Notes under the pieces: model-generated
Seen by the model: the letters and a program-made list of their open reading frames with translations, nothing else
Databases searched by the model: none
What the model was told of the DNA's origin: nothing
Shown: positions 34,193-44,316 of the stretch, one piece after another
Position numbering within the stretch: the stretch's first letter is position 1
How the letters are laid out: every line of letters starts with the position of its first letter
NCBI GenBank assembly: GCA_002221725.1
Contig: NJFT01000259.1
Location: 1 to 54,188, forward strand
From: Scedosporium boydii
Taxonomy: Eukaryota > Ascomycota > Sordariomycetes > Microascales > Microascaceae
Reading direction: 5' to 3'
DNA: 54,188 nucleotides
Made by a program: the position numbers and the translations under genes

Positions 34193-35294
34193 TTAAGACG
34201 ACGTCTTCTTTGCGGCGGTGAGTTCATTTATCCTCTGCTGCAGTGCCGCTTGCTGCTCCTGCACCCTGCCAAGTTCCTCCAGCGTTCTGCGTCGTGCCTC
34301 GAGTTCAAGTTGGGATTGGAGGAGCTGTTCCAGTTCTGCAGAGCTCGGATCGATTGTAGGCGTAACTAGATGTGCTGTGGTTACCGGCTCGCTCGTTGCT
34401 TGGCTAGCCGTGTCTGCCTGGGGTGGGGGCGAGGCCGATTCTGGCGATATCGTAGAGCCTCCTGGTGGCATGGCAGCCTGCTGCGCTGCACTCAGCTCCG
34501 AGACAGCAGGGCGGTCATTGTAATAGCTGCCCGTCAGACTCCGTTGTTCAGCAGGTGAATGTGATGTTACAGTCGCCGGACCGCCCACGAACCGCGATAT
34601 CGACTCTGGTGCTATGTTGACCGCGTCTCCCCCATCTAGTTCAGCGGGGTCGTATCCAGCAGCCGGCTTAGCTTCCAGCTCAGACCTGGGAATGCCGTCT
34701 AGCTCTGCCCTACTCTCATCTAGCTTTGGCGGGGAAGTTAGATTCCCTCTGCCTCTACTCGCGCCGCCTTTCCGTTTCTGCCGCCTTTTGATAAACACTG
34801 CTAAAGCAATGACGAGGAGGACGGCGATCACAACGCCCACTGCGATTCCTGCCTTGGCTCCTGCGGATAAGCCCCCGGATGGCTGATTCGGTTCGGGTTC
34901 GGTATTAGAGGTGGTAGGCTCGGGGGATATGGTTGCAGAAGTGCTTGATTCGGGGGCTCCAGAGCTCGTAGTCGACGATGGGCCAAAGACGGTGGCATCC
35001 GGGCAGATGGCGTTTAACGCCTGAGAAGCCGCTGAACAGTCACCGTCAGCATCTCTTTCTACGTGCTCCCTCTGGGCAATTAACTGGCGAAATAGAAGAC
35101 TACTCACATTCGATTTCGGAAGCACTACACGAGGACGTTATACAGGAGATAAGGTCACCGTTTCTGGACAAGGCGTCCAAATTCTCAGGCGTACACACAC
35201 ATGCGGTGTCCGCTGGTCCACAGTTGAGACCCGCGATCGCAGTTGCTATGCAACCCCTGGCGCAGGGGACGATGCCCGAGAGGAACGATGCCAT
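34193..35294 (-). CDS. CFEM-domain single-pass membrane protein
   Basis: Exons 35294-35108 and 35031-34193 with a 76-nt intron (GTGAGT donor, GCTGAC branch site, TTCAG acceptor); 341 aa. This splice is chosen because it alone gives the canonical CFEM cysteine spacing. The eight Cys fall at residues 11, 15, 25, 32, 34, 51, 56 and 72, including the CxC pair and the 15-residue gap before the last. A Ser/Thr/Pro-rich stalk follows, then a transmembrane helix (AGIAVGVVIAVLLVIALAVF) with a stop-transfer RRQKRK, then a long cytosolic tail ending in Gln/Glu-rich helix. CFEM proteins act in fungal surface sensing or haem/iron uptake. Oddly, no signal peptide precedes the CFEM domain from this ATG, so a short 5' exon may be missing. 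Confidence 0.82.
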
Positions 35295-35707
35295 CGGCTT
35301 GTTCTTCAGCGGTCTGTTGACGCGATTTTATTTCCCCACTTGTTTTGGGCAGGCTGGGGGGAGTCTTGTATTTTTCTATTGATCCTTGAGCGCGCCGTTT
35401 TGGGCTTGAACACGTGATGAGCTGAATGATCAGAAGGATCAAGGATCATTGGATAGGGGTCAAAACGTTTGCCTTGGCATGGACTCGCGCTTGGTGCATA
35501 AAATATAACGCTACGGGGGTGGACGGTGAGCCGATGTTGATTAGTATATTATGACTACGAGACAAGACAGTTTATGATGCAGAAGAGAAACTGTCCACAA
35601 TGAGACTCGCCCAATGATCAGGATGGCAAGGTCATTCAAGGTAGGTTGGTGCATAAATTCAGCATCTGTATCTTGGCCTGCAGCTAGTCAACACCATCTC
35701 AAAGAAA
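35295..35707. other. Intergenic stretch upstream of the CFEM gene
   Basis: The upstream region of the CFEM gene, where its promoter and any missing signal-peptide exon should lie. I see no exon with convincing splice sites. Confidence 0.4.
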
Positions 35708-36106
35708 TGTTACGATCCTAACACTAGCCCGTTGACTGGTATCAGATGGATACAACTGGTGGTCGATGTGTTGTTTGTTGGTGGATAAGTGAGGCAGTCA
35801 AACAGTAGGCGGTATTGTCCGTAGTAGTGCCTATGCAAGTGTAGGGGTGTAAGTGTTACTTGGATTGACTACTGGAGATCAATGCAAGATAACTAGATAC
35901 ATGGGATCCATCGTAGTTTATATGGACACTTCCTCCCATTCTTCCCCAGCTTGGTCGGTTCCAGAGCGTCCGGTCGGTAGTTCCTGGCTCGACCGCTCGG
36001 TCGCTCCCGCGGGGTGTGTCCGTTCCGTCGCACTTTGGCAACGCGACCACGTGACTCGTGTGTTCTGCCGTGTCACACCGCACCTGGCCGCGGCCATGTC
36101 ATGACA
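35708..36106 (-). mobile_element. Solo LTR of family A with AGAAA target-site duplication
   Basis: Starts TGTTACGATCCTAACA and ends ATGACA, same family and orientation as 25822-26255. The 5-bp duplication AGAAA lies at 35703-35707 and 36107-36111. The TG...CA ends are intact, so this is the least mutated copy in the window. No internal region. Confidence 0.85.
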
Positions 36107-36135
36107 AGAAAGACGGCCTGGCAAAATACATCAAT

Positions 36136-36459
36136 GGAAGCATTCGATATTCAGCTCGAGGATGGTCTCCGCCTCGAATAGGCGGCATCGTGACCGGGTC
36201 TCTGGAAAACTGCTAACAATAAGGCTCATTCCCTCAATGCGATCTGGCCTCCCTAGGTGATCAATTGGCACGGGAGGCACTGGGGAAAATCGAAGAGTTG
36301 GCCCTTTTTCAAACCATGGTCGTCAAGGGACCAGAGGAGCAAGCCATTGCCATTGCCTACTGGCTGGAGCTAGCTGATGACGAACTTGATCTTGTTGGGT
36401 CCGTTCGATGGGCTCTCAGCCTGCCTTCCTGGCCGCGGCTGGGATGCGATGTTTACTAG
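36136..36459 (+). other. Possible gene fragment, unidentified
   Basis: An ATG at 36134 opens a short acidic peptide ending in TAG. A second open stretch, 36258-36459, encodes about 67 residues of helical, Leu/Glu-rich sequence (for example AREALGKIEELALFQTMVV). A GT-AG intron between them is possible, but the TAG lies before its donor. I do not recognise it; it may be a fossil. The remainder to 37034 is empty. Confidence 0.25.
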
Positions 36460-37034
36460 AGGTGCTTATTGTTCCTCTCCGCCCCATGCTCAGAGACAGT
36501 ATCTAGATTTCTGATGGAAGAGTACCTCACTTGGACACAGGGAAAGCTAAACCAACCTAGTAGTTTTACATAGTCCCTGGACACCCTCGAAGAACAGAAG
36601 GGCAGATCTGAGGCTACTAGATATCAGCAGTAACCATCTGTCCTCGTGTTTATCTGTGGCTGCGGAAACACATCCAAATAGGAGCACAAGTAGTAAGAAT
36701 TGTTCCAGAGATCTTGTGGCTGAGGCCCCAGCTGCTACTTAGTAAGAGTGGTTGGAGGGAAATTTATAATTAAATATATTAACAGGTGAGGGTGGTAAAG
36801 TGACTCTTTTCGGAGAGAGACTTGATGGGTTTAGATATAACAGGAAGTCTATTCACCGGGATGCTGAAAGGTAGTTGGGATGATATATTAGATGCTATAC
36901 AGACTATAATGAGACATAAGTAGATTAAGGAGAAAGCTAGCTCTATAAAGAGACAAAATAGCTATACCCTATGGTAAGAAAGCAAGATGAAACAAAGAAA
37001 ATGGATAAAAAGAAAGAAAGAGAGATGAAATAAT

Positions 37035-38531
37035 CTAGCGTCCACCTCTACCCCTCTTATACCTCGGGGCTGTATTTGTAAGATCTGACTCCCTTCTTCC
37101 GTGCTTCGCTTGCCTATGGCTTGATTCTCCCCCACTCGACGACTGCAGAGTATTTTCTGCAATGAACTCGACACCACGTAGGAATCCCAATTCGCCCCGC
37201 TTCCTATCATAGATAAGTTCATCCTCTCCGATACGGCACTGGCTACCGTCAGTGTCATGGTAAAACGCATCCTCTTCGATGAAGAATATGACACTACGCC
37301 TCACATATCTCTTTTCGTTCTGTACATGATAAGGGTCGGACATGGGGGCCAACCTCTCGACATCACCCTCGTCATCGTCCTCATCGTCACTGTCGTCGTC
37401 ACTCGAGCCGTCTCCGTCGTTAGGATTAAGGAGTGTATCTTCTCGGACACGGGGCAGATTAGGTGAGTTATCCCGTCTCGAGGGCTCGTACCTATCCACG
37501 TTGTCCCGCATGCGATCGGGGAAAGTAGCGAGCGACAAGGAGCTAAGATCCGAGAATTCATGCCCCATCAACCCATCTCCATATCCAGCCATCAGCGCTA
37601 GACAAAACAAGGCCAATCGTACCGTAACTCGGCCTTCCCCACTCACGTCCCAGGGTATTGCGCTGTATCTCATATGAACCGGATCACCGAGGTCGTTACT
37701 TTTGTACGACTCCGCGGAAACACCGGTATCTGTCGGTGCCCTGGTGGAGATAGACAGGGACGCAATTTCAGTGCCAAGGCTCTCAATAGAGACCCCTCGC
37801 TGATGCTGCTGCTGCTGTTGCCTAGCAGCATGTACGGCGCGTCGTGTTGCAGTAGCAGCAATGCCCTTTCCGATGCAATCTCGATGAAATTCCAGGACAG
37901 CTAGGTGCAAGTCGCTAATCAGGAACCCATATCGCGATCGGGTTTTGTCGCAGTAGCCGGCAACTTGCTGGACTCGCAATGATTTGTGCTCCTCTGTGCC
38001 CTTCGATGAGAGTTGATAGAGCTCTTTTGCCGTCCATTTCGAGGATATCTTGCTATCTCCAGGCATGAAATTGTAGAAGTAACCAAATTGATCAACAAAG
38101 TCGTTGCCGACCAGGCCCCAGTCAGCACGAGAGTTTGGATCGGCCTCGTGAATGCATATTCCGCCGCGGCGAAGCTGCCAGACGGGGAATGTCTTCCCAA
38201 ACTTCGCAGATAGGAGTCTAGCGGTCGCCTCGAGTGCCTCGTTGACAGCGGGAATGATCGCCCGACTAAGCACCTGATGCTCAAAAGTTTCCTCGTCGAA
38301 TATCTGGCACCCACTCGATGAAATATCGCAAGGCGCAGAAAATTCATGCGTGGATTCCAATATGGGACGAAACTGGGTGTAAAGAGATCGAAAATTGAAT
38401 TCGTCCCACTTCGACGTTGAGATGAAGTCTAGCGGTACACTGGTCTTCGTGTTGAGTCCAGGTCGGAGTCTAGAGTTGTCTAGACTGGGGTTAGGTTGCG
38501 CCAAGAAGGAAAGGATGGATGAGACTGGCAT
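37035..38531 (-). CDS. Putative PD-(D/E)XK-nuclease-like fungal protein
   Basis: A single exon; I start at ATG 38531 because the longer frame begins with GTG; 498 aa. Residues about 80-240 look like a restriction-endonuclease fold: an early helix with Glu (FEHQVLSRAIIPAVNEAL), Asp137 in SRADWGLVG, and the D-x-K core at GDSK (159-161), then a helix with VQQVAGYCDKTRSRYGFLIS. The C-terminal half has a very acidic stretch (SSDDDSDDEDDDEGD) and a basic Gly/Arg-rich tail. This nuclease-like core recurs in expanded fungal families, sometimes beside or fused to kinase-like domains. Here a kinase-like pseudogene lies 0.85 kb upstream on the same strand. The catalytic assignment is from motif spacing only. 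Confidence 0.6.
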   Translation of the reverse strand: MPVSSILSFLAQPNPSLDNSRLRPGLNTKTSVPLDFISTSKWDEFNFRSLYTQFRPILESTHEFSAPCDISSSGCQIFDEETFEHQVLSRAIIPAVNEALEATARLLSAKFGKTFPVWQLRRGGICIHEADPNSRADWGLVGNDFVDQFGYFYNFMPGDSKISSKWTAKELYQLSSKGTEEHKSLRVQQVAGYCDKTRSRYGFLISDLHLAVLEFHRDCIGKGIAATATRRAVHAARQQQQQHQRGVSIESLGTEIASLSISTRAPTDTGVSAESYKSNDLGDPVHMRYSAIPWDVSGEGRVTVRLALFCLALMAGYGDGLMGHEFSDLSSLSLATFPDRMRDNVDRYEPSRRDNSPNLPRVREDTLLNPNDGDGSSDDDSDDEDDDEGDVERLAPMSDPYHVQNEKRYVRRSVIFFIEEDAFYHDTDGSQCRIGEDELIYDRKRGELGFLRGVEFIAENTLQSSSGGESSHRQAKHGRRESDLTNTAPRYKRGRGGR

Positions 38532-39376
38532 TGTAAAGAAAGAAAAAGCGAGAAGAAAGAAATGGGGCACGTAAAGTTGAGCAAATGGTCTGCGTCGAGG
38601 GCATTGATGAGTTTGGATCTGGGAAAATGTCGAAGAGAGGGGGGGGTCGCGTTCTTATGGGGGACTTAGAGCCAAGTGATCATGATACCACTGAAAGCGG
38701 CCCATACTGAAATCACTCACTTGAAATCCCGATGATAGACTACGTTTCTAAATTTGGGTATGCGCTGCCTGTTTATCCCTGACGTGTGATAGGTAAATTG
38801 TCTCCTTACCTGCCGCCGAGATCTCAGATTGCGGGGTCGTTTTGGATGGGGCGGCGGATTGGTTACGTCGCTGGATTGTGGACTCATCACATTCAGCCTA
38901 GCCCACATCGGCGGCTCTCCGAGCAATGAAAGGAAGATCGATAGGCTGAAGCACAATGCTGGCCCGTTTATTCGTGAAACAGGCGGATGATGTTGACCCA
39001 CATCGCTTGGCCCTATTCGTCAGCTGTTGCCCTAGATGCGGTAGGGTCAGTGTAGGATCACTCACTATTTGAAAATACTAGTGATATATGATACGGTTCT
39101 CTCTACAGAGAACGACAAGAGTGCTCGCATCGCTTAGCGCTTGATCAGGCCACAGACCGACCATGCCCTTGACAATCAGGGGACGATAGTCTAGTAATCA
39201 TGAACACACATCTATTGTCACCTTGGTGGTTGCAAGGCGGTAAGAAAGAAGAGACAACTGTGGACGGCTACAACTTTCTATTGTGCTGGTCTCAGATAAT
39301 CATGGGAAGTAAAAAGAGGTAAAAGGAAAGAGTGCGGAGAGTAGGATAAATAAAGATCCTTCTAAAGCAACTTATC
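38532..39376. other. Intergenic stretch, no gene seen
   Basis: Between the nuclease-like gene and the 3' end of the kinase-like pseudogene. It must hold the nuclease-like gene's promoter. A G8 run lies at about 38640. No coding frame is supportable. Confidence 0.4.
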
Positions 39377-40747
39377 TCAACAACCGCTGTTAGGTTCACT
39401 TGCAGCTACCCTAGGTTCCTCCTTGCCCATCTCCTTTTCAGACGGGTCGTCGTTAGAGTGTTTGCAATCTGGCTGGTTGTCGTCTCTTTCATCTTCTGAT
39501 GTCTCCCCCTTCGGTGTGTCGAAAAAGTTCAGAGATGTGGAATGCGGAGGAGCGCCGTACCACTTCGGGCGGAACCGGAAGGGAGATGCTAGGTTCCCAA
39601 AATCCACCAATCTTTCACCCCGCCAGTTGTTGGGATGCCGGAACCAGTAGGTGAAACCCGAATAGTAGAAGAAGTCAACGTTTTCTTGCAACATGTAGTG
39701 TTCCCTATTATAGGGGCTTTTCTTTACGTAGTCATACACCAAGGCAAAATAGTACATAGTTTCCTTATACTAGTCTGGCCTCCCTAGTATGCGGGCGTAA
39801 TGAAAATCGGGTGGTAGTTGCTCGCGCGGAATTTTCAGCCAGCTGTGGCAGCAGATGGTAGAGTCAGCGGGAGTCATTAGTACTATGTTTTTAAACTCGA
39901 CTGGGTGTTCCTAGCCCTCCTTGCTGAAATACTATATATTCTTCTACATATCCTTATCATCTAATATATTAGCATTTACTATAATAAGTAATTCTATATA
40001 GCTGATCGCCTATTAGATTTTCTCAATTCTGGCTGCTGTTTAGTATTTATTTAGGAAAGGCTAATATTTAAAAGATATATCCTTACCCTGAGTTCTATTT
40101 AATCTAGTATTTTAAAACTATAAGAAAATGCTAAATAAGTACTAAATAATATATCTAATAGCTTAATTATAGGAACCTCTAATTAGACTGCGAGAGTTTA
40201 GTTAACTTACGATTTTATAGGTAAAACGTCTGCGATCAACTAGCGCCTTGTATACGATACCTTTATATCCCTGGCCTATATACTTCAGAAACCAGATAGG
40301 CTGGTCATGCTTGCGAAACCGGTGTAGGAGCAGAGCCTTAAAATTCTTATACCTCATGGCTGGAGGCGAGTTATCTAGTGGTAGATCGGAGAGGAAACGG
40401 TATCCCCTAAAGTCTGGAAGGTCAAGTCCGCTATCGGGCTGTGTGCTGGGTGGTAGTTCAGGGGCAGGGACTATTTGTCTCGGCGATGGCAGGTCAAGCT
40501 TAAAATTCAAACACAGGTCTGCGGAGAAGATGTTGCTTGGCGAAGGAGCTGGTACTGTTGAGGGATCCCTGGAGATTGAGGGTGGCGGGAGTGGCGAGGA
40601 GGTTGTAGACTTGGAGGCTCCCTGCGATAATGTCTGCATGAGAGGCGAACCAACGCCTGCGGTTTCATCGACTTGTTCAGTAGGTGCATGTGGTTCCGCT
40701 AGCGGGATCAATAATTTGGCGGCTTGCTGTGATATTTTGGGCAACAT
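39377..40747 (-). pseudogene. Kinase-like (FTA2/FunK1-type) gene, inactivated by RIP-type stops
   Basis: One minus-strand frame of 457 codons from ATG 40747 to the stop at 39377. Its ends are intact but the middle (about 40201-39770) carries at least eight TAA/TAG codons. The 5' part ends in a glycine loop and lysine strand (FLKYIGQGYKGIVYKALV, then TYKIV). After the damaged tract come a residue pattern like TAARIEK, then DFHYARILGRP, and a long intact 3' part with GFTYWFRHPNNWRGERLVDF. This is the layout of the fungal kinase-like families annotated FTA2 or FunK1-type. A GTAAGT after the lysine strand may start an intron. The damaged tract is AT-rich while both flanks are normal, so mutation was local. 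Presumed null. Confidence 0.62.
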
Positions 40748-41615
40748 TAGGTGGGAAAGAGAGAGGGAAAAGAGGACAAAACTTCTTGGTTATCGTCTTC
40801 GGTTGTGAGACGATGAGATGCGATGATGGGGTCGGGACGACTAGATCGGTGACTAAGCAGGAATGGCCAGTGTCATGTTTTACCCCCAATGAAAACCACG
40901 TGATGCATAATAAATCAATATGCGAATTCTCAGAAACCGCAATAAGTACATACCCCTACTCCCAATTGCGCTTGTCGGGGGTATGGATATCCCAGAGGCC
41001 CAAAAGAGAGAAAGGGGGAAAACTAGAGAACGGCTGTCAAGAATCGGAGAAAGTCTACTCCGCAGCGGACTCTCTCATCTATCGGAGACACGAAGCGGAT
41101 GGCGCCCGGCCTCCCCGCGCCGAAGCTCGTGTCGCATGGCATCGGCCTGATGAGCCGACGGAATCAATGGGGCCGACGGCGTGCTCTGTCTTGAGCTATC
41201 TCCGATCGCATGGATTGATATGGGTATTGTCAGCTGCAAAGAAGACCATTAGACAAGTGGACATGTTGCGAATCCAGGTTCCTTCCCTGCTCCTCTTTTT
41301 TTTATAATATTTCAGTCAAGGCTGCACTGATCCATCTCCTTATAGTATACGAAGTAGCTTGAGATATTAAGATACGAAAATAATTAAGGTTCTGGCTAAA
41401 TAGGCGCAACATCTCGTTGAAGTCTCTTGTAGTACACTAACAATATTCGACGCCCCAATGAGCCCTTGACCCTAACTGGTTATCCAAGCTCGTAATAGCA
41501 ATCATATCTTCAGAAAGCAGCTTATCTCGCTAGGAACTTAATATAGCCATCACCTTAGTAACCTTTGAAAGTATTTGGTTGGCTGCGCCTTTGCTCGCAA
41601 TATGCGTATTAGCGA
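40748..41615. other. Intergenic stretch, no gene seen
   Basis: No gene is supportable. A plus-strand frame (40684-41307) overlaps the kinase pseudogene start antisense and has no domain. The right part becomes AT-richer. Confidence 0.4.
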
Positions 41616-41619
41616 AGGG

Positions 41620-42200
41620 GCTTATTTTCGAATAGCTATCGTCCCGAGGATACGACACCAACATTTAACTTTTGGCACGACATCGGATCGTTCGAAATGT
41701 CCTAAGCGCGGCCTGGCATTGGCAGTTCCAATTTCCGGCGCTTCATCGACGTTTCGATGTTGAACAGTAGAATAAACTTTTGAACCGTCTGGCCAGTCTG
41801 TGCAATTGTCGACGATATCTTGGAATCCAAGGGTGTCGGCGTCCCCCAGGGAGATGAATTGGGCCTGGACAGCGCGTAACAAATCGCCTGTGATATGTAC
41901 GTCTGATAGCCGCACACGGACAGAGACATAGTTGACGCACGGTTCCCGCCATTATTTCGATGGGAGCGTTGCGGCCAGATATCAGCTGCGTAAACACAAT
42001 GTCAGTCGACCCTTTGACACAGAAGAGCACGACGGCCCACGCGGAGCTAGGGTGGCAGCAGCCATATATCGATTCTAGTCCAATATTGCGCTGCGCACGG
42101 ATATGAACATGGCAATCGAAAAGTAGAACTAAGTTTACGTGAGTTCCTATCCCCAAAAAAATCACCACCTGGGCCGATGGATTGACTGACGCGCCAGCGT
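41620..42200 (-). pseudogene. NRPS condensation-domain remnant
   Basis: Two minus-strand frames together read as the C-terminal half of a condensation domain. First, at about 42050-41935, TDIVFTQLISGRNAPIE. Then in another frame, at about 41925-41625, CVNYVSVRVRLSDV, DLLRAVQAQFISLGDADTLG, FQDIVDNCTDWPDGS and VQHRNVDEAPE. The SGRN and the late LGF-DIV-NCTDWP and QH-N-DE motifs are classic fungal NRPS sequence. A small deletion or frameshift near 41925-41935 separates the frames, and no start, HHxxxDG active site or neighbouring domain is attached. It lies on the same strand as the adenylation/carrier fragment at 47 kb, which would precede it in an A-T-C module. Confidence 0.7.
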
Positions 42201-44047
42201 GATGTAGGAGAAAGTTGTTGCGTCTTATGCCCCTCCTGCTGGCATGGACCTTCACTTCGTCAACATCGACAGCGACTTCAACAGACACCGCTTCTGCGAG
42301 CAGGGCCGCACATTGAGCGACCAATGCAGAGGCGACAAGGTTTGGTGCCTCAACCTCAACATTCTAGGGCATGCTGACGAAGAGCTGATCGGACCGGAGA
42401 TCACCTTCCGGCTTGTCCTTGCAGAATGGCCAAATTTCCCTCTCGCAACACCCCAGGCTACGCCAAGATTGTGGAATTTGTGCGAGAGGGGAGGGGAGGG
42501 GGGGAAGCCTCCAAAGAGCCGACGGCAAACACAGCGGCGAAAGACGGGCCGACTGAGATTGAGGAGAAGGCCAGGGACAAGCCGGCAAACACGGCGTTGG
42601 CAGCTGTAGAGGGGCAGCAGCAACGGGGGCGAGTGGTCGCGCCGTCACCAGCTTCGCACTGGCGTGGACTGATTTCGAAGCTGTCTCATCGCCGGTGACC
42701 GCACAGACTAGGACAAGTAGCGGTGGGACGTTAGGTTCCGCTAGGCTTTCACACTCGCTGTATACTGACATACTATTGCCTTAGACCATGAAGGACCCCA
42801 TATTCGGGTTTAAGGAGAGTGCGTCTTAGCGAGAAGAGTGGGGGGGCAGCAACCCTTCAATGGAGCCCAGAACCGAGTTCTCACCAGGTTAGGACGGGCC
42901 AAGACGTGGTTGGGACCACAAGAAGAGAAATCGAGCGTGCGTTGCACGAAGCCAAGGGGAGGCGCACTTACGTGACATGAGGCATTTTCTAGTCTTTAAT
43001 GAGATGATAGACTTGATTTGGCCTGAGTAAACCTTGCCTAATTTCGCCAAGGACGCAAAAAGCGTGTACAACCGTGGGTGGCATTGATACGTGTTCTGGT
43101 ACGGCTAAACCCCATGCATAAGAGGATCGATCCTTTGCCGCAACCTGGCAGACGCAGCCTCGCAGATCCTCTTATGAAGACTTGGTGTTACAAAAATAGA
43201 ATACTTACTCCCTTCGTACGGAATCCCGCGTCTTAAGTAAGTACCATCGCCAAGGCCTCTCGTCTGCAGTCGGTGCCAGCCATAACTATCATGCAGGATG
43301 AGGAGAAATATACTGCCTTGAAATCTGCCTCTTATGCGTCCTAAGAGATGGTGAAACTATTCCTCGTCGCATTCTGTAGGGTTAGGTTAGAGTTATCCTA
43401 GCCTGCTTCTAAACCCCTACCTTAATTCTGGGAAACACGCAAACGACAGAGCTACTGACGATGATATTTAAAGAAAGCCGACCAGAAAGGCATCGATACC
43501 AACAATAATTCAGGAGCTTGTTGCTGTGGCCAAGGTAGGAGGAAATTCTGTGATCCTGCAGGATTGTCACCGGGCATGGCATGTCTTCTCCAACCGAATT
43601 CTGCAGTGTCCTGTGCCGTCCCGGACAATCAAAGGATCAAACTAATACTACGAGATTACCCTATGGGGGATGCTTCTTCAACCAACCTGCATAGATAACA
43701 CCTTATCAGAAATGAAGTAGTAGCATTGCCAAGTAACTAAACCAAGCAACTAGACTTCATAGCCGAGCTTCGTAAGAACATGAAAATATCTCAACGAGCA
43801 TACGGCCGAACAGGCAGGAGACCTAGGTGCTATTCCCGAGTGGAAAGCAACGGCGAAGGTCTTGGCCTTGAGGGGCCGATTCTCTATATAAACAGACCTT
43901 CCCACCCTATATTTACTCTCTCACAAAGAAACATTCAAGTCAACCTAGGTTAGAAAGCATAAGTCGTCTTAATCCTCAAATCGCCCGGAACCCGTTCAAT
44001 AACCACCCTGTCCTCGATCAACTATTCACCAAGAATCACTATCGACA
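42201..44047. other. Mostly empty stretch; promoter of the Cys-rich peptide gene at its right end
   Basis: No gene recognised; the overlapping frames at 42244-42771 are Arg/Pro-rich on both strands and unsupported. From about 43800 the sequence behaves as a promoter for the next gene. Confidence 0.4.
43885..43892 (+). promoter_or_regulatory. TATA box of the Cys-rich peptide gene
   Basis: TATATAAA, 156 nt upstream of the ATG, followed by a pyrimidine-rich stretch and a CACAAAGAAACA sequence that would suit the transcript start at about 43920. A clear TATA box is unusual among the genes in this window and suggests strong, regulated expression. Confidence 0.55.
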
Positions 44048-44316
44048 ATGCGTTTCACTACTCTCATTATTTCTACCTTTGCCCTCGCTGCTGCTGCTAC
44101 AACCGTTACCCATGAGAATGAGAAGCCCGATGAGGCCCACGAGCTGGTCAAGCGTGACTGTTTCTCCGACTGCTTCTCCAAGTATTGTGGAGATTGCGCA
44201 AAAATAGGCTGCATTGGATGGTAGGTTGAGCTTCAAAGTATGGCATAAAGGCACGGTTTTGCTAATCCACTACTCTTTGGACTAGTATTCTTTCATGCAC
44301 TACGATCTGTGCGTAG
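44048..44316 (+). CDS. Small secreted cysteine-rich peptide precursor (Kex2-type, 8 Cys)
   Basis: Exons 44048-44220 and 44286-44316; the 65-nt intron has a GTAGGT donor, a TGCTAAT branch site and a TAG acceptor. The product is 67 aa. Residues 1-17 are a signal peptide (RFTTLIISTFALAAAA). An acidic propeptide (HENEKPDEAHELV) ends in Lys-Arg at 35-36, a Kex2 site. The mature 31-residue peptide has eight Cys spaced C-x3-C-x4-C-x2-C-x4-C-x2-C-x3-C-x3-C. Reading through the intron gives a 58-aa version with five Cys; the even count and good splice sites favour the spliced form. I recognise no family. A secreted effector, antimicrobial or signalling peptide is possible but unproven. Confidence 0.7.

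Noticed and set aside
40684..41307. 207-codon plus-strand frame
   Set aside because: Overlaps the kinase-like pseudogene start antisense and has no recognisable domain or signal.
42244..42771. Arg/Pro-rich frames on both strands
   Set aside because: Mutually antisense, low complexity, no ATG context or homology; not counted as part of the NRPS remnant.
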